Positions 47,386 to 60,554 of a DNA stretch of 64,000 bases are shown here, in pieces; position 1 is the stretch's first letter, and every line of letters begins with the position of its first letter. The notes beneath the pieces were generated by a model. That model saw only the letters and a program-made list of their open reading frames with translations, was not told the DNA's origin and did no database searches. The position numbers and the translations under genes were made by a program. The stretch covers positions 23,622,001-23,686,000 of the forward strand of contig NC_060209.1 in assembly GCF_021130785.1 (NCBI RefSeq). Reading direction: 5' to 3'. The DNA comes from Homalodisca vitripennis. Taxonomy: Eukaryota; Arthropoda; Insecta; Hemiptera; Cicadellidae.

Positions 47386-50252
47386 GAGATAGAAACTTAG
47401 AATTTTGCAATAATTTACAATACTGCAGATATCAATCATAGCAACTGACAGCAAACTATATAATTCAATAGTGTTTTATACACTGTGTCCTTTTATTACC
47501 TTTTTTCATTCGCTTGTTTTTGATTTTCGGTATAATTTTCAAATCGTCATAGACTACACTTTTCAAACTCCATACAAAGTATATTTAGTCTCCGGAATGA
47601 TTATATTAAAGGTTCTTCTTCAAGGATATGAGTGGGGCATTGAACTTTTATTACTTTAAGAACAGTTTGTTTCATTCTAAAAAAAGCTGTCTTAATGGTA
47701 GCCTATTTAGATTTGGTATGGTTTAACGATGAACCTGAGGTAATTTAAACTTGAGGTATGAAACAATAAAACATAAATGTAATATATTACCTACTTGACA
47801 AGTATTAGAAAAACTCTAACCATTATATCCAATAGAAATATTTATAGGAGAATCTGCAAATGCATATAAGTGATATAATCACACTGAAGTAAAGGATGCC
47901 TAGAATACGCAGTATGTATAACAAAATTGCTCAATACGCCTCATAATCATTATATTGGGCTATGGGATGAAAGTAAAGCATATCCATAGCGGTATGCGCT
48001 TGTGAATTATGAATTTCTATGTGAGCAATACAAGTTGTGCATATTTCAAATATCAATCACAAGCGGACATAAAGTGTCTATATAAAATCGGATAGATTTT
48101 ATCGGAATTCTATATAAAAGCTTTAAATTCATTAGGCCTATATAAAATCTTAAATTTGTTTATTTATAACTTTTTAAAAGTAAATTACAAATAAATATCT
48201 ATAAAACATAATTTAAATAAGTATAAAGATAACGGGATACAAGTATGCTATATTAGGCATACAGGCTGTGAATTTCTGTTCTATTTGCCGTCTACTCAGC
48301 CAGAGAACACACAAAATATGGAAAAATCAGTTTTGATGGGTACTTGTTATCTTGCTTATTATTTTATATAGTATTTTCATTATTTACTAATTTTATTAAC
48401 GCCAATAGTTAAATTCATACTGACCTACGTAAATTGTTTATTATAAATGTAATACAAGTTAGGCCTACTGTTTAATAATATTAACAGATTATATTTCCGT
48501 GTGCATTATTACATTCCATTTAATATCAAAATTTAAAGAGATGAACATCAAACATGATTTTCATATTACTTCCAATATATACAATATTAGACTAAAATTA
48601 AGCAATTGTAAATATATTACTTGGCAGCAATGCAATTCTATCACAGAAATTTCAAATGTTATTAGGTAAAGATTTTGGCTCTTCCAGGAATAGGTTAATA
48701 GATAGTATAAAAGAAACCACAAGAAATAAATTCCATGATTATTAAGCTCCAATACAATACAAATCCAATACCGGAGAGTACTGATTTAGTAACCAAGCTC
48801 TGAATGGATGTTTGATGTATTGGAAAAATAATTAGCCATTAAGCTAAAGCCCAACAAATCAGACATCGGAGAACAATCCGTTATTATTTTATTAATCTCA
48901 ACGTAGGAATCTCAGAATCCTTTGGACCAATTTTCATAAAAATGCCAATATTAAAATAAATATGTTATTTTTTTCTGTATGATTGTTGTCTTCCTATCTG
49001 CAAAGTACATCTCGTGAATTAAACATTTCTATCCAACCTCAGCAAAGCCTGTTACGCAACATCGTGACGTATTCTCATCTTGTAATTTGAACTTCTAGAC
49101 ATTTTATTCCTTACTTGAAATTATTATTACTTTTTTTTAGTTTTAAAACTTGAGTTTAATGGCTTGCAGCTTCAGCTCCCAAAGGATTACATACTTTTAG
49201 GAGAAGCAACCATCAAGTAATAAGAGAGAAATGGTACAATATAGATGATTGATTTGATCTATTATTATTTACTAAATTAGAATAAGAAACAGTTACATCT
49301 CCCGCTTTATTTAAAATGTGTACCTAAATATTTAAAAAAATGTTTACAACGATGTGCGTAGTGTGATAAGTCCTGAAGTAAATTTTATTTAGAAATAAAA
49401 GAGCGCTTTTGTTTTGGACTAACGAAATACTCAAATTGCTACAACGCTGCAAGAAATATTCAATATGCAAAGAACAGAAGCGCATAACAGTTCTGCAACA
49501 ACAACACATTTATTGATATTACCGAAGTCTGCTCTGTCTTCATAACGACCCGTCAATGTAGCAAACGATTGTTGTTATAGCTTACATTCGCAATGGTAAT
49601 ATATCTTCTTTAGTACATGTCTGAATTTGAAAACTGGCAGCCCTTAGAATAAACCTTTACCATAATTGTTATGCTAACCTCGTGCAATCGATTTTCAACA
49701 ACATTTTAAATTTTAGTTTGAAATAAATATAGTCAGAACCATTTAAGATGCTATTTTAGAATACGTGAAAAATAGAAAAAAACTTGTTCATTACTATAAA
49801 ATAAATGGAAGATAAAATTAATGCAATATTACAATTAAGCCCAAAGAAAAACGGAAACAAGAATATGAACTTTTCACACTATTGTATTCAAGAGACATAA
49901 CAGAAGAGAATGTCATGTTTTTATTCATAGAAACTGAAAGTTTCCTGAGAAAAATTCATTTTATTTTCATAAATTATACGTAATAAATAAAAATTCTTTA
50001 TGTCAAAAATGAATAAGGCCATATGCCATTCACTTAACTATATCACTCATATATTGTAAGAATATCACATTTTATAATAATGAGTATTAGAGCCTGTTTG
50101 TAACACTTAGTTTCATATTGTAAAGTCAAGTAGCTCCTTGTAGAATGTTAAAAACTAGTTTTTCTATTTTCTAAGTATTTATCGGAAAAAGCTTGGGATT
50201 TAAAGCTAAATAAATATTATAACGATCAAAATGGATTTGCGCAACTTTAATC
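47386..50252. other. Long AT-rich stretch
   Basis: No gene or repeat is recognised. All frames are shorter than 65 codons and lack domains. Confidence 0.5.
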
Positions 50253-50690
50253 ATATGAAGGAAACAGGATTTTTTCCGGACATTTACCATCGTTCAGTGA
50301 AACAAAAAATCAGTAACACTACGTTTCGAGATCTGCAAACTGATCTCTTCTTCAAGTAAATAACTAGCCCAACACATAATTACAAACTAGGCTAAAATAA
50401 AAAAAAACCATACCAGAGCGTTTTGACACGCCTAAGTTAGGAGTCACAACTACCATGTTGTGTGTCAACTTCACTAACTCTAAAATATATACTTAATAGA
50501 CACTAATAATAATAATAAAAAACATAACACTAATAATTAAAACTGAACGAGATAATTCAGGTAACAACACGGCTGCAATCATCGATCAACCACCTTTGAC
50601 TGTCCAAAGGCAAATAGCAAATGGCGATCGTCACGGCAGAAACAATGTGGCGGTAATGAAAAGAAAGGGAGACAAGAATCGGCCCTTAAA
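50253..50690 (-). mobile_element. Solo 3' UTR of the PLE-b family (PLE-e)
   Basis: The reverse complement aligns with 12190-12607: TTGCTATTTGCCTTTGG, ACACACAACATGGTAGTTG, and the end CAGATCTCGAAACGTAGTG followed by CCTGTTTCCTTC. It has TTGAAGA where copy b has CTGAAGA. No reverse-transcriptase or nuclease sequence is present, so it is an extreme 5' truncation or a solo terminal repeat. Confidence 0.85.
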
Positions 50691-51271
50691 AAACTTCAAA
50701 CAAAAAGTTTAATCACATATTGATAGATTTTACGCTACTTGCTTTCGGAGGTCAGAAAATTCTAAGGGATGAGAATTTCTGAAGACTGCAATTTATTTGG
50801 AGTCTAAGTAGCTAAACTAGGGACCTGACACAGGCCAAAAGCTCTTAGAAGACGGGAACTCATGGTGTTAATGAGTTTGCTTCATGTGCATTTTTATACT
50901 TTTACAGAATCTGGTTGCTGAGGGAGGAATTTTAAATATACTGGTATAATAATCTGCAATGAATTGCAGTACCAAAAAATACCCCTACAACGGACCAGAC
51001 GCAGCATGCTTATGCCTATATTTTGAGTTATGTCGCGGATTGCTTAGTTCAAAAAATTGAATAATAAAATATTGGATCTGATTTCAAATGTCAAATCAAA
51101 TAAAATCACATTTATTTCCACAAATTACTGAAAATGTGTAGTATCTCAGTAAAAAAATGTGTTAAAAAGACCAAAAACTACTTTTTTGATAAGTAAATGT
51201 GATAAAGCAGTGGTTTAAATATTACTACTTCATGTTTTAATGAAATTTGGTCTTTGCAGAGTACTGTGGTG

Positions 51272-51273
<2 letters not shown>
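50691..51273. other. Spacer with a trace of the 19-kb degenerate repeat
   Basis: CAGGCCAAAAGCTCTTAG at about 50834 echoes the motif repeated at 18995-19400. Otherwise AT-rich and featureless. Confidence 0.4.

Positions 51274-51343
<70 letters not shown>
51274..51343. repeat. (TA)n microsatellite
   Basis: About 35 uninterrupted TA dinucleotides, the longest in the window. Confidence 0.97.
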
Positions 51344-51345
<2 letters not shown>

Positions 51346-51778
51346 CGCAATTGAAGATTAATTATTAAAACAGTAACATTTTTGTTTATATATTTAATAT
51401 GGATTTAAGAACCTGTGCTCTCTTGCCCGAGACAGGTATGTATCCTACTTAAAGAAGTAAGTTAGACTAGTCAGATTTATCTTGAAAACTACTAATATTC
51501 CGGTCTTCTACAAATGAAACACTAACAGTGAGAGAATTATACTATCCATACTTGTCTTCTACAATGTCAAATAGATTAGGTTCTTTGATGTAAAAATTTA
51601 CTTTGGAAATTAAGTAGGTTCAAGTTCCAATAGCGATGCATGAAATGGTCAAACTGCGATCGAGGTCCAGGCCAAAAAATGAATAATTTTACTCCGTTGC
51701 AATTGAATGAAATAAGTAAACGTATTAAATTATTTGAAGTTTTAATAGAGGATATGTTCATGTCTTACACTAAACAAC
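51344..51778. other. AT-rich spacer
   Basis: Nothing recognisable. Confidence 0.5.
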
Positions 51779-52410
51779 ATAACAGGAAGGATCGACACTT
51801 TATCCTTTTCGGTAAATAATTATTGTGTTAATATTAAAAAAAACTTCTGGTAAACTATTCAGTTACAAGTACTCTCAGCAGATTGTTTCATAATTAACAA
51901 CCGACCAACCAAACATGGTTACAGGAAGGATCGACGCATTATCCTTGTCGGCAAATCATTTATTACACACTTACTTTAATATCACTAGCTTCAACGTGCT
52001 AATATTCCAACAACAAGCTTCTGGTACGTTATTCAATTTCAAGTATTCTCAGCAGATTGTTTCATAATCAACAACAACCGATCAATCAGAAATTGTCACC
52101 GGAGAGATAGACACATAATCTTTGTCGGTAAACCATTATCGGAGATTTACCTTAATACCAGTAGCTTCAACGTGCTAATATTCCAACAACAAGCTTCTGG
52201 TACGTTATTCAATTTCAAGTATTCTCAGCAGATTGTTTCATAATCAACAACAACCGACCAATCAGAAATTGTCACCGGAGAGATAGACACATAATCTTTG
52301 TCGGTAAACCATTATCGGAGATTTTCCTTAATACCAATAGCTTCAACGTGCTAAATTCCAACAAGCTTCTGGTAAATTATTTGGTTCCAAATACTCTGAG
52401 CAGATTGGTG
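51779..52410. repeat. Tandem repeat, about 172-176-bp unit, nearly 4 copies
   Basis: The landmark CTTCTGGTA occurs at 51844, 52018, 52194 and 52366. The second and third units are almost identical (TAGCTTCAACGTGCTAATAT, TCTCAGCAGATTGTTTCATA), while the outer ones are diverged and partly deleted. Confidence 0.95.
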
Positions 52411-53320
52411 GGTTTTAAATTAAATAAACTTTCATAAATAAGCTTAAAGTTTCATAAAACTCATTTCCTTAGCATTCAATGATTTATATTTTTCAAAATA
52501 TTGTTCTTTATTAAAGTACGATTAAACTATTTTCCTACGTCTCATGTTTTTTTTAAATGCACGTTATAACTTTTATTATTTATTTTTAAAAGATTTCATA
52601 CATATATTGTGTAACACTAGGTTCACTCTTATCTGAGTTATATACTGGTAATAGTGTTGCAAGATACATAAGAATTATGTATATCACTATTCGTAACCTG
52701 CATGGGTTTTAATGTACGCGTTCAATTAATAAATGTTTTTCCTCCTGAATATGATACTTGACTACATTGAAGTATTTCATTTACGATGAAAAAGTATTTC
52801 TTCTTATTTATTCGTAATATAAAAATCAGTACACAACTGCATTTTTGTAAAACAGTTTTACATTTAAATAAATAGGTTTTCAAGATTTTACCAAGGTAGT
52901 CAACAGCTCTGCCTTTATTTAATTCGAGCCAAATTCCGAAGTCCGTTTATGATCAAACATTGAATGACATGTTATATAACATTGTATCCTTTTTTGAACG
53001 CCTTTACTTCTTTTAAGCAACACACTTTTACATCTTTTTAACCTTTGCGTTACAGAAGGGGAGGGGAAACCTATTCGTATGTTTATATTTGGTTTTCTAT
53101 GTGGTGTATGACCCTGTATCATTATTCAGGTGAAGAAAAGTTGTCAATGAGCATTTGGGTCAATGAATAACAATAAATACATTTACATTAACATATCTAC
53201 CTGTACGTATGCATGTTTTCTCTGAATCCTAAACGAGTATACTTAAAAGGCTGATTGAGTATATTTCATGAAATGTTCCATTACAAATATATATTAAATT
53301 ATTTGCTTTTTCAGCTATGA
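52411..53320. other. AT-rich spacer
   Basis: Nothing recognised. A 67-codon frame at 52919-53122 has no domain. Confidence 0.5.
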
Positions 53321-53480
53321 AATTAATGGAAGGAAGGTTTTGGATGCTTCCCCCACTTGGACACAAACCTCACTCCACCAGCCCACTCTACCCCTGAAGC
53401 AACAGGAAATCGATCCCGCCACTTTAACACTCCCCCAGGGCTCACATCAAGGATATGGCACTAACCCACTTGCTACCTAG
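53321..53480. other. C-rich island of unknown nature
   Basis: A strand-asymmetric, C-rich segment (GCTTCCCCCACTTGGACAC, CACTCCACCAGCCCACTCTA, AACACTCCCCCAGGGCTCAC) of about 150 bp lies within AT-rich DNA. No frame, tRNA fold or partner copy is found. Confidence 0.35.
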
Positions 53481-53825
53481 AGTTGATTTGAATCCAAATA
53501 CTCATGGATTAAAATATTTAATATCAGAATAAAGTGAAATTTATCTGTAAGATTTATTTACTGTTAGACGTTATTATTAAGAGTGAAAGACAATTGAAAT
53601 CGTTAATTTGTTTGAAGATTTACTCGTATAGTTGCGTAGCTTAGCTTACTTCCGATAAGTATTTATTTTAGGTGGAGAGAAGCTTTTAAGGAAAGTTAGA
53701 TTTTTGTCTTATCTTAGCCCCTAATGATTATAAAAAAACTCAAGCTTTATAATATACTACATGATTAAAACATACGTTATATTTATACAAAACGTAGCTA
53801 TAGTAGGAAGGGTTGATTCACTGTG

Positions 53826-54005
53826 ACAGTTGAGTTTAGCTCAAGACGCTTTTCTGCCTATTCAGCGTCTGAAATCTGACTAAATTCTTAGAATCTGGTG
53901 CCCACATCTGCCTGAATAAATAAAAAAAGTAGTTGAATCTGTAAGTGTCAGGTTTCAGACGCTTCACTAAGTTGAAGGTGTAGCGGACTTCAACTCAGCA
54001 GTCTC
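53826..54005. repeat. Imperfect inverted repeat of about 180 bp
   Basis: TCAGCGTCTGAAATCTGAC (about 53864) is inverted against GTCAGGTTTCAGACGCTTC (about 53947), and outer parts (CAGTTGAGTT, about 53828; AACTCAGCAGTC, about 53993) pair weakly. It may be a decayed miniature inverted-repeat element. Terminal duplications could not be defined. Confidence 0.5.
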
Positions 54006-56140
54006 ATTTTTGTTTATATTTGTAAGTTTGGAGTTTTAGCAAGAAAATATAGATAATTTTGCAATCGTAATATCTGAGAATGGATTTATCGTTGGCACTT
54101 GTTGTTGCTTGATTCCGTAGCATAAGGGTTTAGTTTCCATCTGATTTAGAATTTTTGGATGATAATTTGATTGAATGCTTGAATTCATGGATCCCTTGGT
54201 CATTGTGCACCATTTTGCATCTTCAGAATCAATTAAATAACTAATTTCTCCTTCAAATTCTCTTAGCAGAAAAATGGAAACTTATGTTTCCGTGATAACT
54301 GTTATGATAACAGTACTGCCTCGTTCGATAAATAAATACGTTTTAAACTTGTGCATGTTCTATTAGGCCATAACATTGGTTATGATGTTAATTTATACTT
54401 AGATAAATATGTGAATGTCTCTGATCTGGATCACTTATAATAGTAGTACGCTTGCTCGAAACTCAGTACGAAAGCCGTTACAGATTATAGTTTGTTTTCG
54501 ATAGTAGTTTACATGGTTGGTATATTACTATACATTTGTTTTGTATTCTACAACAAGAAGACTAATTCAGACAATTAAAATGAAGTAGTGGAAAAATCAC
54601 GGTTTCAAACCATTTCTGTTAAAAATTTTAATAAGCGTAAAATCCACCATGACAAGAGTAAACTTTGTGAGAAAGCGTTTAACTGTCTTAGTATATGAAG
54701 CTTTATAAATAAGTGAGTTTGTTACGTTAGTAATTTGCTTCTAATCTTCAGCTCCTAAAACTATTCGTTTAAATTTATAACTTATTTTGCAAGAAAAATT
54801 CAACACCACAGTTCACGCACAGGCAAATAATGAATAGTTATATCGTATCATAGTGTATAATATTGTCATTTAATAATGTGTGAGCTTATTGAAATTATCC
54901 ACCCTAATAATGTGTTTAAGGGCACTTATTATAAACAATTAGTTTGAATTTAGAGTATTTAATTACACATGGCTATCATACATACCCCCTTGTTGTAATA
55001 TTAGAACGTTTGTAAACAAAGCATTTATTCCTTAAAGGGGTCCTGATAAAATTTCAAAAAAATTCGAATTATAACCATCGTATATGTAATAAATATTAAG
55101 AAATTCAATATAAAAATATTTTTTATAAATGTATCTCTAATTGAGCAATACATGAGGCATCTGCAGTGACACAACAGTACGACTAAAAGTAAGGGCATTA
55201 AAGTATGAATTTTGTCATATATCTAATGGAATAAATTCAAGGTAGTTTCACCACAGCCGGAGGTTCACTACGGTGATTAATATAAAATATTAATCCTGTC
55301 GATAACAAATTATCTAAACTTAAACATTGATGTAAGAGTCTGTAGTTCCAAATCATGTTACCTTGGGGCATATTATCTTATAGTATAAAATAAAGCTTCA
55401 TGAGATATTGAAACCAAAGCTTAGAACTTCATATTTATTATCAAAACGATGAATTCCACCTTTAAACAGCGATAGAATAATTTAAAGTTGAAAAGATACT
55501 GGTTTCCATTTTAGAATATCTTCTGACGGACTGTAATAAGTAAGGAAACTGGAGCGTAAAGAGGAATCTATATCTGAAGCTTCTAACCTCAATACACTTT
55601 ATCTACAGCCATTTGAACTAGAATATTGAGCATGATTGTATTAGGAGAGCAATATGGAGGTATCCACTCTGGTTACTTATCCCTCATTTATGTCCATAAT
55701 CTTACATGAAAATTGTTATAACGTCAGAAAATATTATTACTTGTTCTTATCCACGCATGCAACGTTATTTCTTTGGCAGTGAGTAATTTTGTAAAATTAA
55801 GCGGTTTTACATTGCGTGATAAGTGTAATCTTACTTACTTAGGTAAAAATTACTGCATAGTGTTATTGATTATTTTACGATGCTATTGGTTTGGAATGCA
55901 CTGCACTGCTGTTAAGGAAAAAAAAGATTTTATTGTCAAAAATGGTGTAGTTGTACCATAAAGATAAAATAAACGATAAAGATACTCTGTAAGATCTGAT
56001 AGCGTTTGTGTAGCCCGTTCTAATTAAAATATTTAAGTCGGTATAGAGTTTATTACTTCAATAATGTACAAATATGTATGTACAAAAAAGTACAAAAAAT
56101 TTACAGTCTACCCATTCTGAACTATCCATCATTGAATAAT
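54006..56140. other. AT-rich spacer
   Basis: No features are supported. A block near 55577 (CTAACCTCAATACACTTTATC) vaguely resembles one at 58187, too short to call. Confidence 0.45.
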
Positions 56141-56505
56141 AAACGATATCTTGGGGACAATACATCAAGTGGAAGGGTAGAGTTAGCCAGTATATTGTTG
56201 AACATGGAATGATACATTAATAACCAGGCTCTGATATTGTACTGTGCCAGACTCGCTATCTGACTGCCATCCTGTCGATGTAACGGGAATCGTAGCAATT
56301 CTCAGTATAAATAAACGATAACTGGTAGAATATACATCAAGTGGAAGGGTAGAGTTACCCAGTATATTGTTGAGCATGGCATGATACATTAGTAACCATA
56401 AATCCGTCAGTATGTGGCTCTGATACTGTACTGTGCCAGACTCGCTGTCTGACTGCCACCCTCACGATGTAACAGGATCGATGTATTTCTCAGTATAAAT
56501 AAACA
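56141..56505 (+). repeat. Family A satellite, two further units
   Basis: Two tandem units (about 56141-56314 and 56315-56505) match the array at 1-760. The first lacks about 20 bp corresponding to CATAAATCCGTCAGTGTGTG. The similarity ends after CAGTATAAATAAAC, as at the window start. Confidence 0.93.
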
Positions 56506-58435
56506 AGCAATGTGTAGACTATTTTTGTATAATATGATATTTTTCATATTGCAGGATTACAAAAGACTGTATTTATGTCTATGTATGTAGTTTCTACTAG
56601 AAAAATTCTTTCAGTTATATAACAAATTATTAGTTATTCTACAAAATTTATGGAATCTAAGCTGTTTGAAAACCTCGGGGGTCAGAATTAAATAAATCTA
56701 CTGTAAATAAAATCAGAATGGTTCACTGAGAAGAATGACCGTAGTGGTACTCAATAATTGCTTACAGACGATTCCTATCTTCCAAAAATCAATCTTAGCC
56801 TTATAATAAAATACAAAAATCTATTTAGTTGTAAATACCAAGTATTTGTAACCATTAATATATTGTTATTGAACTGTAATGTAGCGTTAGATTAAGGCCG
56901 AATAAAACATTGTATACTGTAGTAGAGTAAAAGATATAGTTATCTCAGTGATCATAACCTATTTAAGGAGTGTTTATTATGTTATTTAAACAGGTTAAGC
57001 CTAAGACGTATCTGTTATTCAAAAGTAAAATGCGTGCAAAGCTGCGGGTATGAGTTAGTTACCATGATGTTCTGACAAAGTAGGTTACACGTAAGTTTAT
57101 ATTAAATGGGCCTTTTCCCGAAAGTTTACTATTTGGTAATAACAAACACTTCGCCAAATTCAACTAATCGCTTTTTATATTCTTAACACGAAAATAAATA
57201 TTAGTAATAAAATAATAAATTAAATAAAAAAATAAAAAAAAACTATTTTATAAACACTTGAATAAGGTTAGTCAAGACAAGTATTGATTTAATTTATTAA
57301 TTTAGATTAAACAAGATTTATCTGGGTGATCTAATCCAGACTGTAACTAGATCTGGAACTTAATCTACGAAACAATAGGATGTCACTAATTCTTAATCAA
57401 ATCTATCTCTATAAAGCAGTTTTACTAATCCAATATCTCATATAGTTAATGTTTAATCATTAGTATATTTCCACAATACAAAAGAGCAGAAGGTATAAAA
57501 CACTGCAATGCTTATTTTGATTTTACACATGTTGAATTATATTAATTGAAAGCGTAAAGAAAACATAGCCAAAATTAAAGGAAACGAGTATAATCAAACT
57601 AGATACAAGATGAAGAATACACTCTGAACGGCATACATTCGTATTTGGATGGCTCTTTACAAAATATAGCAAGGCTGATTCAGTATGGTAATGACTATTT
57701 TATTACCAATTTAATAAAATTTTAACTACAGAAAAATAATATATTTCATTACTCGAGTCAAATGTGATAGTTTTGCGAAAGGCGAAGCCTAGCGTGGAAA
57801 ATGCTGTAGAGCCTTGCAATAGAACTAGAGAGAGAAGTATTGAGGAACGATAATTTTCATAACGACATAAAAAAACAACGAAATCTTTTAAAAGGTTTTC
57901 TGAAATATATAGTACAGTAATCATGCATAAGGCAACGTAAACTAAATTAATTTTGGTGTTAAATTTAACATAGAGCTGTCAAAATAATTGAGGGAATTAA
58001 ACTGATGTTTAAACAGAGGAAAAGGATGATTATAAATCATAGAAATTAATAAATGCGACAGGAAAAATCAAGGGAAGATTAATTTCGCAAATATCAACTG
58101 TAATGGAAAGTAGCCCATTGCTATACAGAGTGACTAAGAACGTAAAAGAAGTTTTAAAGACTCAAAGACGTAACCCAATACGGAAGCACCTAACCTCAAT
58201 ACTCCTTATCCCACCTATCTTTTCAGAGTAGCATCGAACCGGATTGAGAAGGTCTTTTCAAGTACAAAGGAAGACGCATTACAGCGCATTAAACTTTATG
58301 GTTCTGAGGCGTAATATCTTTCAAGTTTATCAGCTAGTGTTGCCAATAGTGAAATATGGTTGTGACTAAGATTTAGCGTTGTATTCTGCAATTTGAAAAT
58401 AAAATATTGTTTTAATTAGTTTTTGTTCACCTTTT
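56506..58435. other. AT-rich spacer
   Basis: No features recognised. A 73-codon minus-strand frame at 57703-57924 lacks domains. Confidence 0.5.
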
Positions 58436-58830
58436 CCGCCATCAGAGACCAACTATATATTACCGTGAATTAGCAAATTATACCACCGTCAGACAACTAA
58501 TACAGAGATTGAAACTCAAAATACTCCACCATCACAGACCAACAGTGTATATTACCCTGAATTAGCAAATTATACCACCGTCAGACAAATAATACAGAGA
58601 TTGAAACTCAAAATACTCCACCATTACAGACCAACAGTGTATATTACCCTGAATTAACATAAATACCACCGTCAGACAAATAATACAGAGATTTAAACTC
58701 AAAATACTCCACCATCACAGACCAACAGTGTATATTACCCTGAATTAACATAAATACCACCGTCAGACAAATAATACAGGGGTTTAAACTCAAAATACTC
58801 CACCATCACAGACCAACATGTATGTCCCCG
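58436..58830. repeat. Tandem repeat, 91-92-bp unit, about 4 copies
   Basis: The landmark CTCCACCAT occurs at 58524, 58616, 58707 and 58798, each with TATACCACCGTCAGACAAAT or variants between. Units are highly similar, and the left and right margins degrade. Confidence 0.95.
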
Positions 58831-59352
58831 TTAATTGAATAAATTAATTTCCATTCAGAATTGAAGTTTTATATTACAGTATAATTAATATATATTATAT
58901 TTTATGCATTAGAATGTACGTAATTCCCGGATAGAAATCAACCAATATCATTGATCATTAGTACACAATAATATAACTATATTATATTAATATTATTGAA
59001 CACAGTAATTCTCTGTTGTCATTCATAATAGCTTTCTTGATTTTGAAGTTCTCAAGCATTCTGTAATAACATAATCCTGTAGCACATAATTTAGGCGGAC
59101 ACTTTTTTTTTGTTAGTTAGCTTTAAAGATCAATTTTATCAAGTAATTTCATCAATAGTATCTGATGTCCAGTGTAACGTAAGATAAAGCGTACCATAAA
59201 ATTATATCAGTACAGTTATTTACATATGTAATAAATATTTGAACCATACGGCAATCACATACGCATGTTAAGGAAAACAGGCGTTAAATTGACTATATCT
59301 GTACTTGCAAACAGACTGGCGAAATGCAAACCTCAAATTACCTGCAGACAGA
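58831..59352. other. AT-rich spacer
   Basis: Nothing recognised. The last 15 bp weakly resemble the left flank of the first family B copy. Confidence 0.45.
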
Positions 59353-59507
59353 AAAGCTGGTAAAATTGTCAGCCAAGCGACGCTGACGCCAGCGCTATCT
59401 GATTGCGTGAGCCCAAACTGGCGCTTGGATACCGGACGTCCTAAACTGTTTATGTTATGGTTTGTGAAACTGTGCCAGTTTAGTTAATACCTTTATGGCC
59501 AATATAT
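59353..59507 (+). repeat. Family B cassette, second plus-strand copy
   Basis: Equal in length to 2213-2367 and almost identical. The 60-codon frame across it is also found to be arbitrary, since copy 1 does not preserve a start in context. Confidence 0.92.
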
Positions 59508-60332
59508 TCGTAAAATGGGAACATTTTATAGCGGTTCGTTCAATATTGGTATATGTATTTAAACTTGTTGAACTAGTTGAAACATAGCCTTCGGTTGACG
59601 TACTACTCTAGATTGGATTATTTTACCCATAGTGCTCGTAATTTAATTAAATAAGAATTTTACCACTAAAACATTATTTTTCGGGCACCAATTTCATTAA
59701 AAGTTCTAATTGATTCTATATACACTTCGCCCCCTTAAGGTAAAGTACATAATAAATTATATTAATGTAATGAAATAAATTATTACAATTACCAGTTGGT
59801 TAAACATGTATCAAAAGGTACAAATATAATTGTCACAAACATAGCTGAATCAAACTATATTAATTATTATTTGTAAGAAGGAAATATACTACTAAATAAT
59901 AATAATGTCTGTACAGTTTAAAAACTTATTATTGAAAAATGAAATATAGTAACTTGTAATAATTAATGTGGTGCGAGTCAGTGCTGGAAGTAAACCGAGA
60001 ATCGGAACAGAATGGTTATTTTTTTAGTAGCCGTATAAGTTAAGTAGTTCACGGTTTAGTTTATTCAACAATTTATCAGAGTTTATTAAAACTGAGTGAG
60101 CATACCAACACTAGACTCTTCCACAACTTCATAATTTAAGTATTGAAGTTGTATAACAAAACAAAAATATTAAGAAAATAAGCAACATTTTAATAACATC
60201 ATTGAAAAAATAATTAAGAGTGATTTGGTCAAACACTTAGCCCCATTTCTTTTGTTTGTGAATAAGTTTCCACCGTTAAAAATTATGTTATCCGATGAAT
60301 TGTACATATTGGGTCTTGATCCAATATGGAAG
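59508..60332. other. AT-rich spacer
   Basis: Nothing recognisable. Confidence 0.5.
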
Positions 60333-60554
60333 AAGTTTGCAATAATTCTCAACCAGCAATAATCCTACAGACAGAACTCCGAGACATGGCTTTAGCATAC
60401 TCAGTGTGGGTATCACATACCAGCCATATCTACGGAGTACGATGTGGAAGCTCCACCGCTTACACACAGATTGGAACACGTAGTGAGGAGCGTAATTAAA
60501 TGATTTCAACTGAGAGCGCCTGCACCTGCAATTTGACAACCTATACCAGTTTCC
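60333..60554 (+). repeat. Family C cassette, copy 2 (222 bp)
   Basis: Same length as 4197-4418, same strand, displaced by 56,136 bp. It differs by scattered substitutions (GAGACATGGC for GAGACGTGGC, CTCCACCGC for CTCCGCCGC). The minus-strand frame here is interrupted in copy 1 and is not regarded as a gene. Confidence 0.92.

Noticed and set aside
55577..58210. Pair of CTAACCTCAATAC-containing segments
   Set aside because: The similarity covers about 25 bp and does not extend.
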